Source: Chitinophagales bacterium (GTDB taxonomy: Bacteria; Bacteroidota; Bacteroidia; Chitinophagales; S012-47). Taken from it: a stretch of DNA of 60,975 nt. Shown here one piece after another: positions 31,254 to 39,305 of the stretch; positions within the stretch are counted from its first letter, which is position 1; each line of letters starts with the position of its first letter. The stretch is from NCBI GenBank assembly GCA_015487695.1, contig WFPF01000040.1, forward strand, positions 1 to 60,975, given 5' to 3'. The notes under the pieces were generated by a model that saw nothing but the letters and a program-made list of their open reading frames with translations, had not been told where the DNA came from and searched no databases. The position numbers and the translations under genes are program-made.

Positions 31254-31742
31254 ATGTTTAATAAAAAGTCAAAAATGGGGAAGCAATCTAAAATGAACGG
31301 CAACGGGAATAACTTATCGCCTGCTGTGAACCTTATCAGCGAAGGAACTAATATAGCCGGAGAAATCAACAGCAACGGTGATATACGAATTGACGGGACG
31401 GTTACGGGAACCGTTCGTTCCAAGTCCAAGGTCGTGATTGGAACCACCGGAAAGGTGGAGGGAGAAATATTTTGTGAAAGTGCCGATGTGCTTGGAGGCA
31501 TCGAAGGATCTATCGAAGTAAAAGGCATTCTGTACCTGAAATCATCTGCCCGGATCAATGGCGAAATCCAAACCGGGAAACTGGTGGTAGAATCCGGTGC
31601 CCTATTCAATGGTATTTGCAGAATGGGTCAGGGCAAAAACCAACTCATAAATAAAGAGCAAAAAGTTGAACAAGGAACAAGAGGAAAAGTCGAATTCGAA
31701 AGCAACGGAAGAAAAGCTCAAAGAAGCGGAACACCCGTATAG
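31254..31742 (+). CDS. Bactofilin (polymer-forming cytoskeletal protein)
   Basis: 'NLISEGTNIAGEINSNGDIRIDGTVTGTVRSKSKVVIGTTGKVEGEIFCESADVLGGIEGSIEVKGILYLKSSARINGEIQTGKLVVESGALFNG'. Confidence 0.93.
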   Translation: MFNKKSKMGKQSKMNGNGNNLSPAVNLISEGTNIAGEINSNGDIRIDGTVTGTVRSKSKVVIGTTGKVEGEIFCESADVLGGIEGSIEVKGILYLKSSARINGEIQTGKLVVESGALFNGICRMGQGKNQLINKEQKVEQGTRGKVEFESNGRKAQRSGTPV

Positions 31743-31929
31743 CAAGTATCTGAAGTATTCGAATGTGGCCATCCAGATGGGCATTATCATAGCGCTGGGT
31801 GCCTGGGGCGGGCAAAAGCTGGATGAGCGATTTCAAAACGAAACTCCTTATTTTACCATCTTTCTCTCTTTGCTGGCAGTGATCATTGCCATCCTGATCG
31901 TAATAAGAAGTGTGCTGAGCGATAAGTAA
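31666..31929 (+). CDS. AtpZ/AtpI family protein
   Basis: 'YSKYLKYSNVAIQMGIIIALGAWGGQKLDERF', two TM helices; TTG start, overlapping bactofilin 3' end. Confidence 0.8.
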   Translation: MNKEQEEKSNSKATEEKLKEAEHPYSKYLKYSNVAIQMGIIIALGAWGGQKLDERFQNETPYFTIFLSLLAVIIAILIVIRSVLSDK

Positions 31930-32330
31930 TGAATAAGAAAGTCCTTCTGCTCTATACAGGCCTTGAGCTTTTGGCTCTGTTCCTTGCTTACCTTGTTGAA
32001 GCCCTGGGCGGAAGCGAATTGTTTGCCCGCTATTTTATCATCAACAGCCTTTTCTTTTTTGTCCTCACCATTCTCGCTCACCGGATAAGCGAAAAAGGAT
32101 TTCGCAAAACGGGCAAAGCCTCATTGGGGGCCGTATTGCTTGTGTTTACAATGAAACTGATCTTGGGTGGCACTTTGGTGCTCGTTTGGATACAGATGGA
32201 AGCACTCAGCCGCCTGCCTTTTTTTCTGGCCTTCTCGATGGCATATGCGCTCTTTAGTGTTCCTGAGGTAATAATTCAGGTGCAGGCAAGCGGGAAAAAA
32301 AAGAATGAAAATGGAGAAGCGGCTTCCTGA
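31929..32330 (+). CDS. Small multi-TM protein (AtpI-like, ATP-synthase-associated in relatives)
   Basis: 133 aa, four hydrophobic segments, 1-nt stop/start overlap (TAATG) with AtpZ. Confidence 0.6.
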   Translation: MNKKVLLLYTGLELLALFLAYLVEALGGSELFARYFIINSLFFFVLTILAHRISEKGFRKTGKASLGAVLLVFTMKLILGGTLVLVWIQMEALSRLPFFLAFSMAYALFSVPEVIIQVQASGKKKNENGEAAS

Positions 32331-32913
32331 TCTTACTCATCATTTGCCCGAAAAAGCGGTCACTGCGATTTTATCGTTGCAGAAAAAGTACAACTTCGAT
32401 CTGAAAATTACGGCCGACCGGGTGAGCAAGTCCGGTGACTACCGGGCTCCCTATCGCGGGAGGGGGCATCGCATTTCGGTAAACCGGGGACTGAATAAGT
32501 ATGCTTTCTTGATAACCCTGGTGCATGAAATAGCACACCTTATCACTTGGGAAAGATTTAAAAACAGGGTGAAAGCCCACGGGCCCGAGTGGCAATATTG
32601 CTATCGCGATTTGCTGCAGTATTTTGTTCATCTGGGAGCTTTTCCGGACGATATCGCAGCGGAGATACAGAAGAGCGAGCGTGTGTTTGCCGCTGCATGT
32701 AGCGATCGCTCGCTCATGCACATATTGCGGAAGTATGATGAAAACGAAGTGCCTTTTCTTGAGGAACTGGAAGAAGGGGCCCGTTTCAGGGCATTGCGCG
32801 GAAGAATATTCCGAAAGGGTGCCCTGCGCAGAACAAGATATATCTGCACGGAAGAAGAAAGCGGCCGAAAATACCTTTTCAGCAAAGTGGCGCGTGTGGA
32901 GCCTCTTTCTTAG
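32305..32913 (+). CDS. SprT-like zinc metalloprotease-domain protein
   Basis: '[41 protein letters not shown]' (HExxH). Confidence 0.88.
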   Translation: MKMEKRLPDLTHHLPEKAVTAILSLQKKYNFDLKITADRVSKSGDYRAPYRGRGHRISVNRGLNKYAFLITLVHEIAHLITWERFKNRVKAHGPEWQYCYRDLLQYFVHLGAFPDDIAAEIQKSERVFAAACSDRSLMHILRKYDENEVPFLEELEEGARFRALRGRIFRKGALRRTRYICTEEESGRKYLFSKVARVEPLS

Positions 32914-34265
32914 TCTGTCTCATCTTCAGGCTGAAGCTCAAAATCTTCCATGAATTTTGTTGTGAAGTTGCCTTCCCGGAAGTCTTTGTTCTTCATCAAT
33001 TGCTTGTGGAACGGGATGGTTGTTTTGATACCTTCAAGAATAAATTCATCAAGCGCCCTTTCCATGGTGGCAATAGCCTCTTCTCTTGTCTGTGCCACGG
33101 TGATGAGTTTGCCTATCAGTGAGTCGTAGTAGGGCGGAATGGTGTATCCGGCATAGACATGCGTGTCTACCCGAACACCATGTCCTTTCGGTGTATGGAG
33201 TTCTGTGATTTTACCGGGGGAAGGCTGGAAATCCTTGAACGGATTCTCGGCATTGATACGGCACTCGATGGCGTGAAGTCGCGGAAAGTACTCGCGGCCG
33301 GTAATCGGTATGCCAGCGGCTATCTTGATTTGCTCTTTGATGAGATCGTAGTCAATCACCTCTTCCGTCACGGGGTGTTCTACCTGGATGCGGGTATTCA
33401 TCTCCATAAAGTAGAAATTTCTGTTCTCATCGACCAGAAACTCAACTGTGCCTACGCTTTCGTAGTTGATGGCTTCGGCTGCTTTGATGGCCGCATCGCC
33501 CATCTTTTTGCGCAGGGCTTTGTCTACAAAGGGTGACGGGCACTCTTCTACCAACTTCTGATGACGCCTCTGGATAGAGCAGTCCCTTTCGCTCAGGTGG
33601 CAAACATTGCCGTACTGGTCTCCTGCAATCTGAATTTCGATGTGTCGGGGCTCTTCGATCAGTTTTTCAATGTAGAGACCTTCGTTTCCAAATGAGGCTT
33701 TGGCCTCCATGGCCGCATCGTCAAACTGTTTGTCAAATTCCTTTTCCGAATAGACTCTGCGCATACCTTTCCCGCCTCCACCGGCAGTGGCTTTCAGCAT
33801 GACCGGGTAGCCGATCTTCTTGGCGAGCTTCTTTCCATCTGCTTTGTCGTTGATCAGTCCTTCGGACCCCGGGATGCAGGGGACACCGGCTTTAAGCATG
33901 GTTTCTTTGGCCGTGATTTTATCGCCCATTTTCCGAATCATTTCCGGTCGCGGCCCGATAAACTTGATATTGTATTCATCACAGATTTCGGCAAAGGAGG
34001 CATTTTCGGCCAGAAAGCCATATCCGGGATGAATGGCATCGGCATTGGTGATTTCTGCTGCTGCCATGATTCTTGGAATATTCAGATAAGATTCGGTGCT
34101 GTTGGGCGGCCCGATACATACGGCCTCATCTGCAAAGCGCACGTGAAGGCTTTCTTTGTCGGCCGTAGAGTAAATGGCTACGGTTTTGATGCCCATTTCC
34201 TTGCAGGTACGTATGACTCGCATGGCCACCTCTCCGCGGTTGGCAATTAGTATTTTTTTGAACAT
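32910..34265 (-). CDS. accC: Acetyl-CoA carboxylase, biotin carboxylase subunit
   Basis: '[33 protein letters not shown]', '[14 protein letters not shown]', '[18 protein letters not shown]'. Confidence 0.97.
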   Translation of the reverse strand: MFKKILIANRGEVAMRVIRTCKEMGIKTVAIYSTADKESLHVRFADEAVCIGPPNSTESYLNIPRIMAAAEITNADAIHPGYGFLAENASFAEICDEYNIKFIGPRPEMIRKMGDKITAKETMLKAGVPCIPGSEGLINDKADGKKLAKKIGYPVMLKATAGGGGKGMRRVYSEKEFDKQFDDAAMEAKASFGNEGLYIEKLIEEPRHIEIQIAGDQYGNVCHLSERDCSIQRRHQKLVEECPSPFVDKALRKKMGDAAIKAAEAINYESVGTVEFLVDENRNFYFMEMNTRIQVEHPVTEEVIDYDLIKEQIKIAAGIPITGREYFPRLHAIECRINAENPFKDFQPSPGKITELHTPKGHGVRVDTHVYAGYTIPPYYDSLIGKLITVAQTREEAIATMERALDEFILEGIKTTIPFHKQLMKNKDFREGNFTTKFMEDFELQPEDETD

Positions 34266-34286
34266 AGCTGAATTCCCTTTTATGAT

Positions 34287-34790
34287 TTAAGAGAGTGGCT
34301 CAAGCAGAAAGAGGGGTTGGTCAAATTCAACCGGAGAGGAATCCTCAACGAGGACCTTTACGATTTTACCACTGTATTCCGATTCAATCTCATTGAAGAG
34401 TTTCATGGCTTCGATGATGCATAGAACATCCCCTTTACTTACCGTATCTCCGACCTTTACAAAGGGCTCTTTGTCAGGTCCCGGAGCCCGGTAAAAGGTT
34501 CCGATCATGGGTGACTTGATGGTGATGTAATTGTTTTCTTTTTCGGCTTTTTTGCTTTCACTTGTTTTTTCCGCTGCCGGAGGGGCTGCGGGAGCTGGTG
34601 CAGCTGCCGGGGCTGCAGCTGCTATGGGAGGAGCCGCAGCAACAGTGATGTTTCCTTTGGGGCTTTTGACGGCTTCGATATAATCTTTTGAGCGCAAAGT
34701 GATCTCAAAATCTCCGTCTTTGATCTTTAATTCACTGATATTCGAGCGGTTGACTTGTTTTATCAGTTCTTGTATTTCTTTAAAATCCAT
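34287..34790 (-). CDS. accB: Acetyl-CoA carboxylase biotin carboxyl carrier protein
   Basis: Ala/Pro linker, biotinylation motif '[13 protein letters not shown]'. Confidence 0.96.
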   Translation of the reverse strand: MDFKEIQELIKQVNRSNISELKIKDGDFEITLRSKDYIEAVKSPKGNITVAAAPPIAAAAPAAAPAPAAPPAAEKTSESKKAEKENNYITIKSPMIGTFYRAPGPDKEPFVKVGDTVSKGDVLCIIEAMKLFNEIESEYSGKIVKVLVEDSSPVEFDQPLFLLEPLS

Positions 34791-34795
34791 TGATC

Positions 34796-35362
34796 TTATT
34801 TTTTAACACGTTCTACGTAACTGTTGCTTTTCGTATCAATTTTAATTAAATCACCGGTATTCACAAAAAGCGGAACATTGATCTCCGCACCGGTTTCCAG
34901 CTTGGCAGGCTTCAGGGTGTTGGTGGCCGTATCGCCTTTCAGTCCGGGCTCCGTGTAGGTCACTTCCATCTCAACAAATTGGGGCAGTTCACAGGCAAGT
35001 ACCTTCTCCGTTTCGGCATGCACCACCAGCTCGACATTCAGGCCTTCTTTCAGATATTGAGGGGCATCTACCAGGCTTTCGGGCAGGTTGGTCTGTTCGA
35101 AAGTTTCATTGTTCATGAAGTGGTAGCCCAAGTCATCGCTGTAGAGGTATTGATAAGGCCTGCGCTCAATTCGTGCGGTTTTTATTTTTACACCCGAGTT
35201 AAAGGTGTTCTCCTGAATCCTTCCGGATGTGAGACTTTTAAGTTTAGTACGAACAAATGCACCGCCCTTGCCGGGTTTTACATGCTGGAATTCCACGATC
35301 TGATAGATGTCATTGTTGAACTCAATGCAAAGTCCGTTGCGAAAGTCTGCTGTGGTAGCCAT
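34796..35362 (-). CDS. efp: Translation elongation factor P
   Basis: '[26 protein letters not shown]', '[29 protein letters not shown]'. Confidence 0.96.
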   Translation of the reverse strand: MATTADFRNGLCIEFNNDIYQIVEFQHVKPGKGGAFVRTKLKSLTSGRIQENTFNSGVKIKTARIERRPYQYLYSDDLGYHFMNNETFEQTNLPESLVDAPQYLKEGLNVELVVHAETEKVLACELPQFVEMEVTYTEPGLKGDTATNTLKPAKLETGAEINVPLFVNTGDLIKIDTKSNSYVERVKK

Positions 35363-35485
35363 GGGTTAAAAATAATGGTTTATTAATTATTAAAATCAGG
35401 CCGGCTCTTCTTTAATCGCATTTTAATGCCGGGACCGGATTTCTTCTCCTGAAGTGCTCATCGGACAAGCATGCGAAGCCGCACC

Positions 35486-35528
35486 GATAAAAAACAAAAG
35501 ACCGTTCCCTCCGGAAGGGGACAGTCTT
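35486..35528 (-). terminator. Putative terminator downstream of rpmF (minus strand)
   Basis: On minus strand AAGACtGTCCCCTTCCGGAGGGAACgGTCTT followed by T-rich 'ttgtttttta'. Confidence 0.65.
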
Positions 35529-35560
35529 CTGCATATATTTTTTGGGTGTAAAGCAGGAGA

Positions 35561-35746
35561 TTATCCGGCAATTTCAGGTTCAACCGCCTGCTTTCCGCGG
35601 TAGTGTCCGCATTCATTGCATACATGATGACGCAATACGGGTGCACCGCAATTGTCGCAATTCAAGACATTGTGTGCAGTTGCTTTGTAGTGCGTTCTGC
35701 GCTTGTCTCTTCTGGTTTTCGATTGTTTTCTCTTCGGATGTGCCAT
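35561..35746 (-). CDS. rpmF: 50S ribosomal protein L32
   Basis: 'MAHPKRKQSKTRRDKRRTHYKATAHNVLNCDNCGAPVLRHHVCNECGHYRGKQ'. Confidence 0.97.
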   Translation of the reverse strand: MAHPKRKQSKTRRDKRRTHYKATAHNVLNCDNCGAPVLRHHVCNECGHYRGKQAVEPEIAG

Positions 35747-35757
35747 GATCCTTGTTT

Positions 35758-36285
35758 TTAGTTGTGTTTTATGTCTTTCAATTTATCCCATCTGGGATCT
35801 GTTTTCTTTTCTTTCCTTCCCTCTTCGAGGCGGGCCAGCATTATCGGGTTACATATTTTTTCACCCATTCGGTCCATTTCGCAGGTTTTTTTGATCGGTA
35901 TTTGCAGCATCATAAACTCATAGATGAGTTGCGCCACATTGATCCGCTCGGTTTTTTCCGCTATGAAAACAATGTTGGGATCCTCATGATCAGCCGCATT
36001 GCCTTCGCCCTCATATTTGTAAATGACCTTTTCGTTGCTGCTGATCGGAAGATTAAATTCATCCAGGCAGCGGTCACATTCGCTTTTGAGGCTGCCATCG
36101 ATGAAGAAATCAAGAAGGAGCATTCGCTCTTTCTTTTCCATGCTCAGATGCACATATACATCTCCTTCACTTACCGGGCTTTCTGCAAAATTTTCAAAGA
36201 AACGTTCATCAATCTCATAGGTGAAAATGTGTTTGCCCACACTCAGGCCACTCAGATTGATGTCAAAGGTCCTCAGCTTGTTCAT
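35758..36285 (-). CDS. DUF177 (YceD-like) protein
   Basis: 'SECDRCLDEFNLPIS' and position directly upstream of rpmF. Confidence 0.85.
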   Translation of the reverse strand: MNKLRTFDINLSGLSVGKHIFTYEIDERFFENFAESPVSEGDVYVHLSMEKKERMLLLDFFIDGSLKSECDRCLDEFNLPISSNEKVIYKYEGEGNAADHEDPNIVFIAEKTERINVAQLIYEFMMLQIPIKKTCEMDRMGEKICNPIMLARLEEGRKEKKTDPRWDKLKDIKHN

Positions 36286-36319
36286 CTCTGAAGACGGTTT
36301 TATGGTTAAAAAAGAAGCG

Positions 36320-36350
36320 CAAAAATACGCATTTTCAAATAAAAATGAAA
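36320..36350 (-). promoter_or_regulatory. Putative Bacteroidetes promoter (TTTC-N19-TATTTTTG) for DUF177-rpmF
   Basis: Minus strand: TATTTTTG at 36327-36320, TTTC at 36350-36347. Confidence 0.45.
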
Positions 36351-36352
36351 GC

Positions 36353-37417
36353 CTAATTGTATTCGCGCTCTCTTTGCGACTTCAAAAGCGGATGGGCGGT
36401 CATCTCCTCGTAGTTGTGGCGGTTGGCCAGAATGTCGATAGCCAGGAAAAGCGCACTTCTGAATGATTCTTCATTTCCCTTGTTTTTGCCTGCAATGTCA
36501 TAGGCTGTTCCGTGGTCGGGCGAGGTGCGCACCACCGGCAGACCGGCAGTATAATTTACTCCTGAAGAGAAGGTGAGTGCCTTGAACGGGGCCAGCCCCT
36601 GGTCGTGATACATGGCCAGGATGCCGTCAAACTTGCGATGACTCCCTGATCCGAAAAGGCCATCGGCTGCATAGGGGCCAAAGGCAAGCATTCCTTCTTC
36701 CTGTGCGCTTTCGATGGCGGGCGATATGATTTCAATTTCTTCGTTGCCCAGCAAGCCGCGGTCACCGGCATGCGGATTGAGCCCCAGAACGGCAATTTTG
36801 GGCTTCTGTACGCGGAAGTCCTTTTTCAGGGTTTGATGAAGGAGCCGGAGTTTTTCAAGAATGCGTTCTTTCGTTATGCTTCCCGGAACCTCGGACAGCG
36901 GCAGGTGATTGCTCGCAAGTCCTACCCTGAGACCGCCCGAAACCAGCAACATCAGTCCTTTGCCACCTTCCGTTTTTTCCGTCAGAAATTCGGTCTGCCC
37001 GCTAAAACCCGCTTTGTGCTTCTGAATCAGATATTTGTTGACGGGTGCCGTAACCAGCGTGTCGATTCGCCCTTCGATCAGATCGTTGGCTGCATTTTCC
37101 AGCGAAATCAGTGCGTATTTACCCATCTCATCGCTAACCTCTCCGGGCACGATGTTGACCGTCTCGCTCCAAAGGTTAATCACATTAACGCGATTGGGAT
37201 TGATCTTTTCGAGCGTAGTGCTGCTATGTGGATGAAAATCTTCAATATTCAGCAGTTTGCTGTAATAGGAGAGAGCCCTGGACGAGCCGTAGATAATGGG
37301 AGTGCAAAACTCCAGGATGCGTTTGTCGCGCAGGGTTTTGATGATCACCTCCGGGCCGATCCCGTTCATATCCCCGATTGAAATTCCAACTTTAAATTTC
37401 TTAGGTTTATCGCTCAT
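36353..37417 (-). CDS. pdxA: 4-hydroxythreonine-4-phosphate dehydrogenase
   Basis: Start refined to MSDKPKKFKVGISIGDMNGIGPEVI; 'VTAPVNKYLIQKHKAGFSGQTEFL', 'LNPHAGDRGLLGNEE', 'MYHDQGLAPFKAL', 'RTSPDHGTAYDIAG'. Confidence 0.96.
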   Translation of the reverse strand: MSDKPKKFKVGISIGDMNGIGPEVIIKTLRDKRILEFCTPIIYGSSRALSYYSKLLNIEDFHPHSSTTLEKINPNRVNVINLWSETVNIVPGEVSDEMGKYALISLENAANDLIEGRIDTLVTAPVNKYLIQKHKAGFSGQTEFLTEKTEGGKGLMLLVSGGLRVGLASNHLPLSEVPGSITKERILEKLRLLHQTLKKDFRVQKPKIAVLGLNPHAGDRGLLGNEEIEIISPAIESAQEEGMLAFGPYAADGLFGSGSHRKFDGILAMYHDQGLAPFKALTFSSGVNYTAGLPVVRTSPDHGTAYDIAGKNKGNEESFRSALFLAIDILANRHNYEEMTAHPLLKSQREREYN

Positions 37418-37438
37418 ATTTCGATATTCAATTGATTG

Positions 37439-37446
37439 CAAAGATA
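37439..37446 (-). promoter_or_regulatory. Putative Bacteroidetes -7 element (TATCTTTG) for pdxA
   Basis: Minus strand TATCTTTGCAA, ~21 nt upstream of the pdxA ATG, in the 34-bp divergent gap with rsmA. Confidence 0.45.
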
Positions 37447-37451
37447 CAAGA

Positions 37452-38234
37452 ATGGCCATGCAAGGAAGTGGAATAAAAAAGATTAAAGCCATCGGCCAGC
37501 ATTTTCTTAAGGATGAAAAGATGGCATCTCGGATTGCAGCGGCCCTTGAGCTGCCCGATAACATGCTGGTGCTGGAGGTTGGCCCCGGTGAGGGCGTGCT
37601 GACGAAGTATCTTCTGCAGCGATATCCGCGCCTTCTTGCCGTGGAATATGATAAGCGCCTCATCCCTGTGCTCCTGGCACGTTTCCCGGAGTTGAAAGGG
37701 CGAATAGTTCAGGACGATTTCCTCAGGGTCAATCTGCAGGAACTGGTCAGAGACGATCAATATGCGATTATTGGCAATTTCCCCTATCAAATTTCCACCG
37801 GCATCCTCTTTCAGGTAATCGAAGACCGCGAAAGGGTTCAACGCATGGTGGGCATGTTTCAGAAAGAGGTGGCCGAGCGCGTAGCTGCAGCTCCCGGCTC
37901 AAAGATTTACGGAATCACAAGCATTCTGGTCCAGGCTTATTATGAGGTAGAAAAAATCCTCGATGCGCCTCCTGAGGTTTTCAACCCGCCTCCGAAGGTC
38001 CACTCTACCGTCATCCGGCTGATACGCAGAGCAGAGCCCCGGGTCATAAGTTCCTATTCCGATCTGCGGAAAATAGTAAAGGTAGCTTTCAATCAGCGCA
38101 GAAAAACGCTGAGAAATGCCTTGGGAGGAATGATCAACAAAAGTGAAATGAGCGATGAAATATTTGACCGGAGAGCCGAACAACTAAGTATTGAAGAATT
38201 TGATAGGCTGGTTCAAAATTTTTTGAAAAAATGA
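37452..38234 (+). CDS. rsmA: 16S rRNA (adenine1518-N6/adenine1519-N6)-dimethyltransferase
   Basis: 'KAIGQHFLKDEKMASRIAAAL', 'VLEVGPGEGVLTKYLL', 'IIGNFPYQISTGILF', 'FNPPPKVHSTVIRLI', 'FNQRRKTLRNAL'. Confidence 0.96.
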   Translation: MAMQGSGIKKIKAIGQHFLKDEKMASRIAAALELPDNMLVLEVGPGEGVLTKYLLQRYPRLLAVEYDKRLIPVLLARFPELKGRIVQDDFLRVNLQELVRDDQYAIIGNFPYQISTGILFQVIEDRERVQRMVGMFQKEVAERVAAAPGSKIYGITSILVQAYYEVEKILDAPPEVFNPPPKVHSTVIRLIRRAEPRVISSYSDLRKIVKVAFNQRRKTLRNALGGMINKSEMSDEIFDRRAEQLSIEEFDRLVQNFLKK

Positions 38235-39169
38235 AACAAGTGCTTGTAAGCTGCGACATGCCTTCCTCCTTTCTGCAGGCACTCCGGGGCCTGGGCTTCC
38301 GGGTCGATTATAAACCCGAAATCAGCAATGCCGAAGTCAGGGAAATCATAGCCCGTTATTACGGTTTGATTGTTTCTACACCCATCAAAGTGACACCGGA
38401 ACTGATAGACCATGCGCAGCAACTTCGCTTTGTCGGACGTGCGGGGTCGGGCATGGAGAACATTGATGTCAGTTATGCCGAAAAGAAGGGTATTCGCTGT
38501 TTTAATTCCCCGGAGGGCAATCGCGATGCCGTGGCCGAACATGTAATCGGTATGCTGCTGGCCCACTTTGACCATTTGTGCCGGGCGCATAATGAAGTCC
38601 TTCAGGGGAAGTGGCGAAGAGAAGAAAACCGGGGAATGGAATTAATGGGCAAATGTATCGGCATCATAGGATACGGGAACACGGGCTCGGCACTGGCGCG
38701 AAAGCTCAGAGGCTTCGAGATGGAGATTCTTGCCTACGATAAGTATAAATCGGGATTTGCTTCCGATCATGTAAAGGAGGCTACTTTGACGGAGATATTC
38801 CGCAAAGCGGATATCGTCAGTTTGCATGTGCCTCTTACGGAAGAAACCCGCTTTATGGCCGATAAAGCATTTTTCGAAAGTTTTGCCAAAGCGATTGTTG
38901 TTGTGAACACGAGCCGTGGCAAAGTACTGGATACCGGAGCTCTCCTGGATGCCATGGATGCAGGGCAGGTGAAGGCAGCCTGTCTTGATGTGCTGGAGCG
39001 CGAAGACATTCGCCCGGGCATCGAAGAAGAGCTAAGCTGGTGGCCCCGGCTGATTTCACAGAAAAATCTGCTCATTACACCGCACATTGCCGGATGGACA
39101 GCAGAGTCAAAAGAGAAAATTGCATCGGTTTTGATTGAAAAGATCAAAATGCACGGCCTTCATTCATAA
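38231..39169 (+). CDS. D-2-hydroxyacid dehydrogenase (NAD-dependent)
   Basis: 'GKCIGIIGYGNTGSALARKL', 'VVVNTSRGKVLDTGAL', 'ITPHIAGWT'; 4-nt overlap with rsmA. Confidence 0.9.
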   Translation: MKQVLVSCDMPSSFLQALRGLGFRVDYKPEISNAEVREIIARYYGLIVSTPIKVTPELIDHAQQLRFVGRAGSGMENIDVSYAEKKGIRCFNSPEGNRDAVAEHVIGMLLAHFDHLCRAHNEVLQGKWRREENRGMELMGKCIGIIGYGNTGSALARKLRGFEMEILAYDKYKSGFASDHVKEATLTEIFRKADIVSLHVPLTEETRFMADKAFFESFAKAIVVVNTSRGKVLDTGALLDAMDAGQVKAACLDVLEREDIRPGIEEELSWWPRLISQKNLLITPHIAGWTAESKEKIASVLIEKIKMHGLHS

Positions 39170-39230
39170 AATTGTCAAATGCCCCCATATATTCACCCCA
39201 TGGCTTTGATATTGTTAAGCAATTTTTAAA

Positions 39231-39263
39231 TTTGTTAGCACTTCTTAAGAAAAAGCTATCTTG
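39231..39263 (+). promoter_or_regulatory. Putative promoter (TTTG-N22-TATCTTG) of the TBDR cassette
   Basis: Bacteroidetes-like -33/-7 pair 43 nt upstream of the ATG at 39306; spacing slightly long. Confidence 0.35.
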
Positions 39264-39305
39264 CCCTCCTGACCCTGCAAGAAGTGAAGCAATAAAAAGA
39301 CGACT

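Noticed and set aside
34547-34640. Ala/Pro-rich low-complexity stretch
   Set aside because: Ordinary flexible linker of AccB, not a novel repeat.
36353-37663. Full-length 436-aa pdxA ORF start
   Set aside because: The N-terminal 82 aa overlap rsmA antisense and are not PdxA-like; start moved to 37417.
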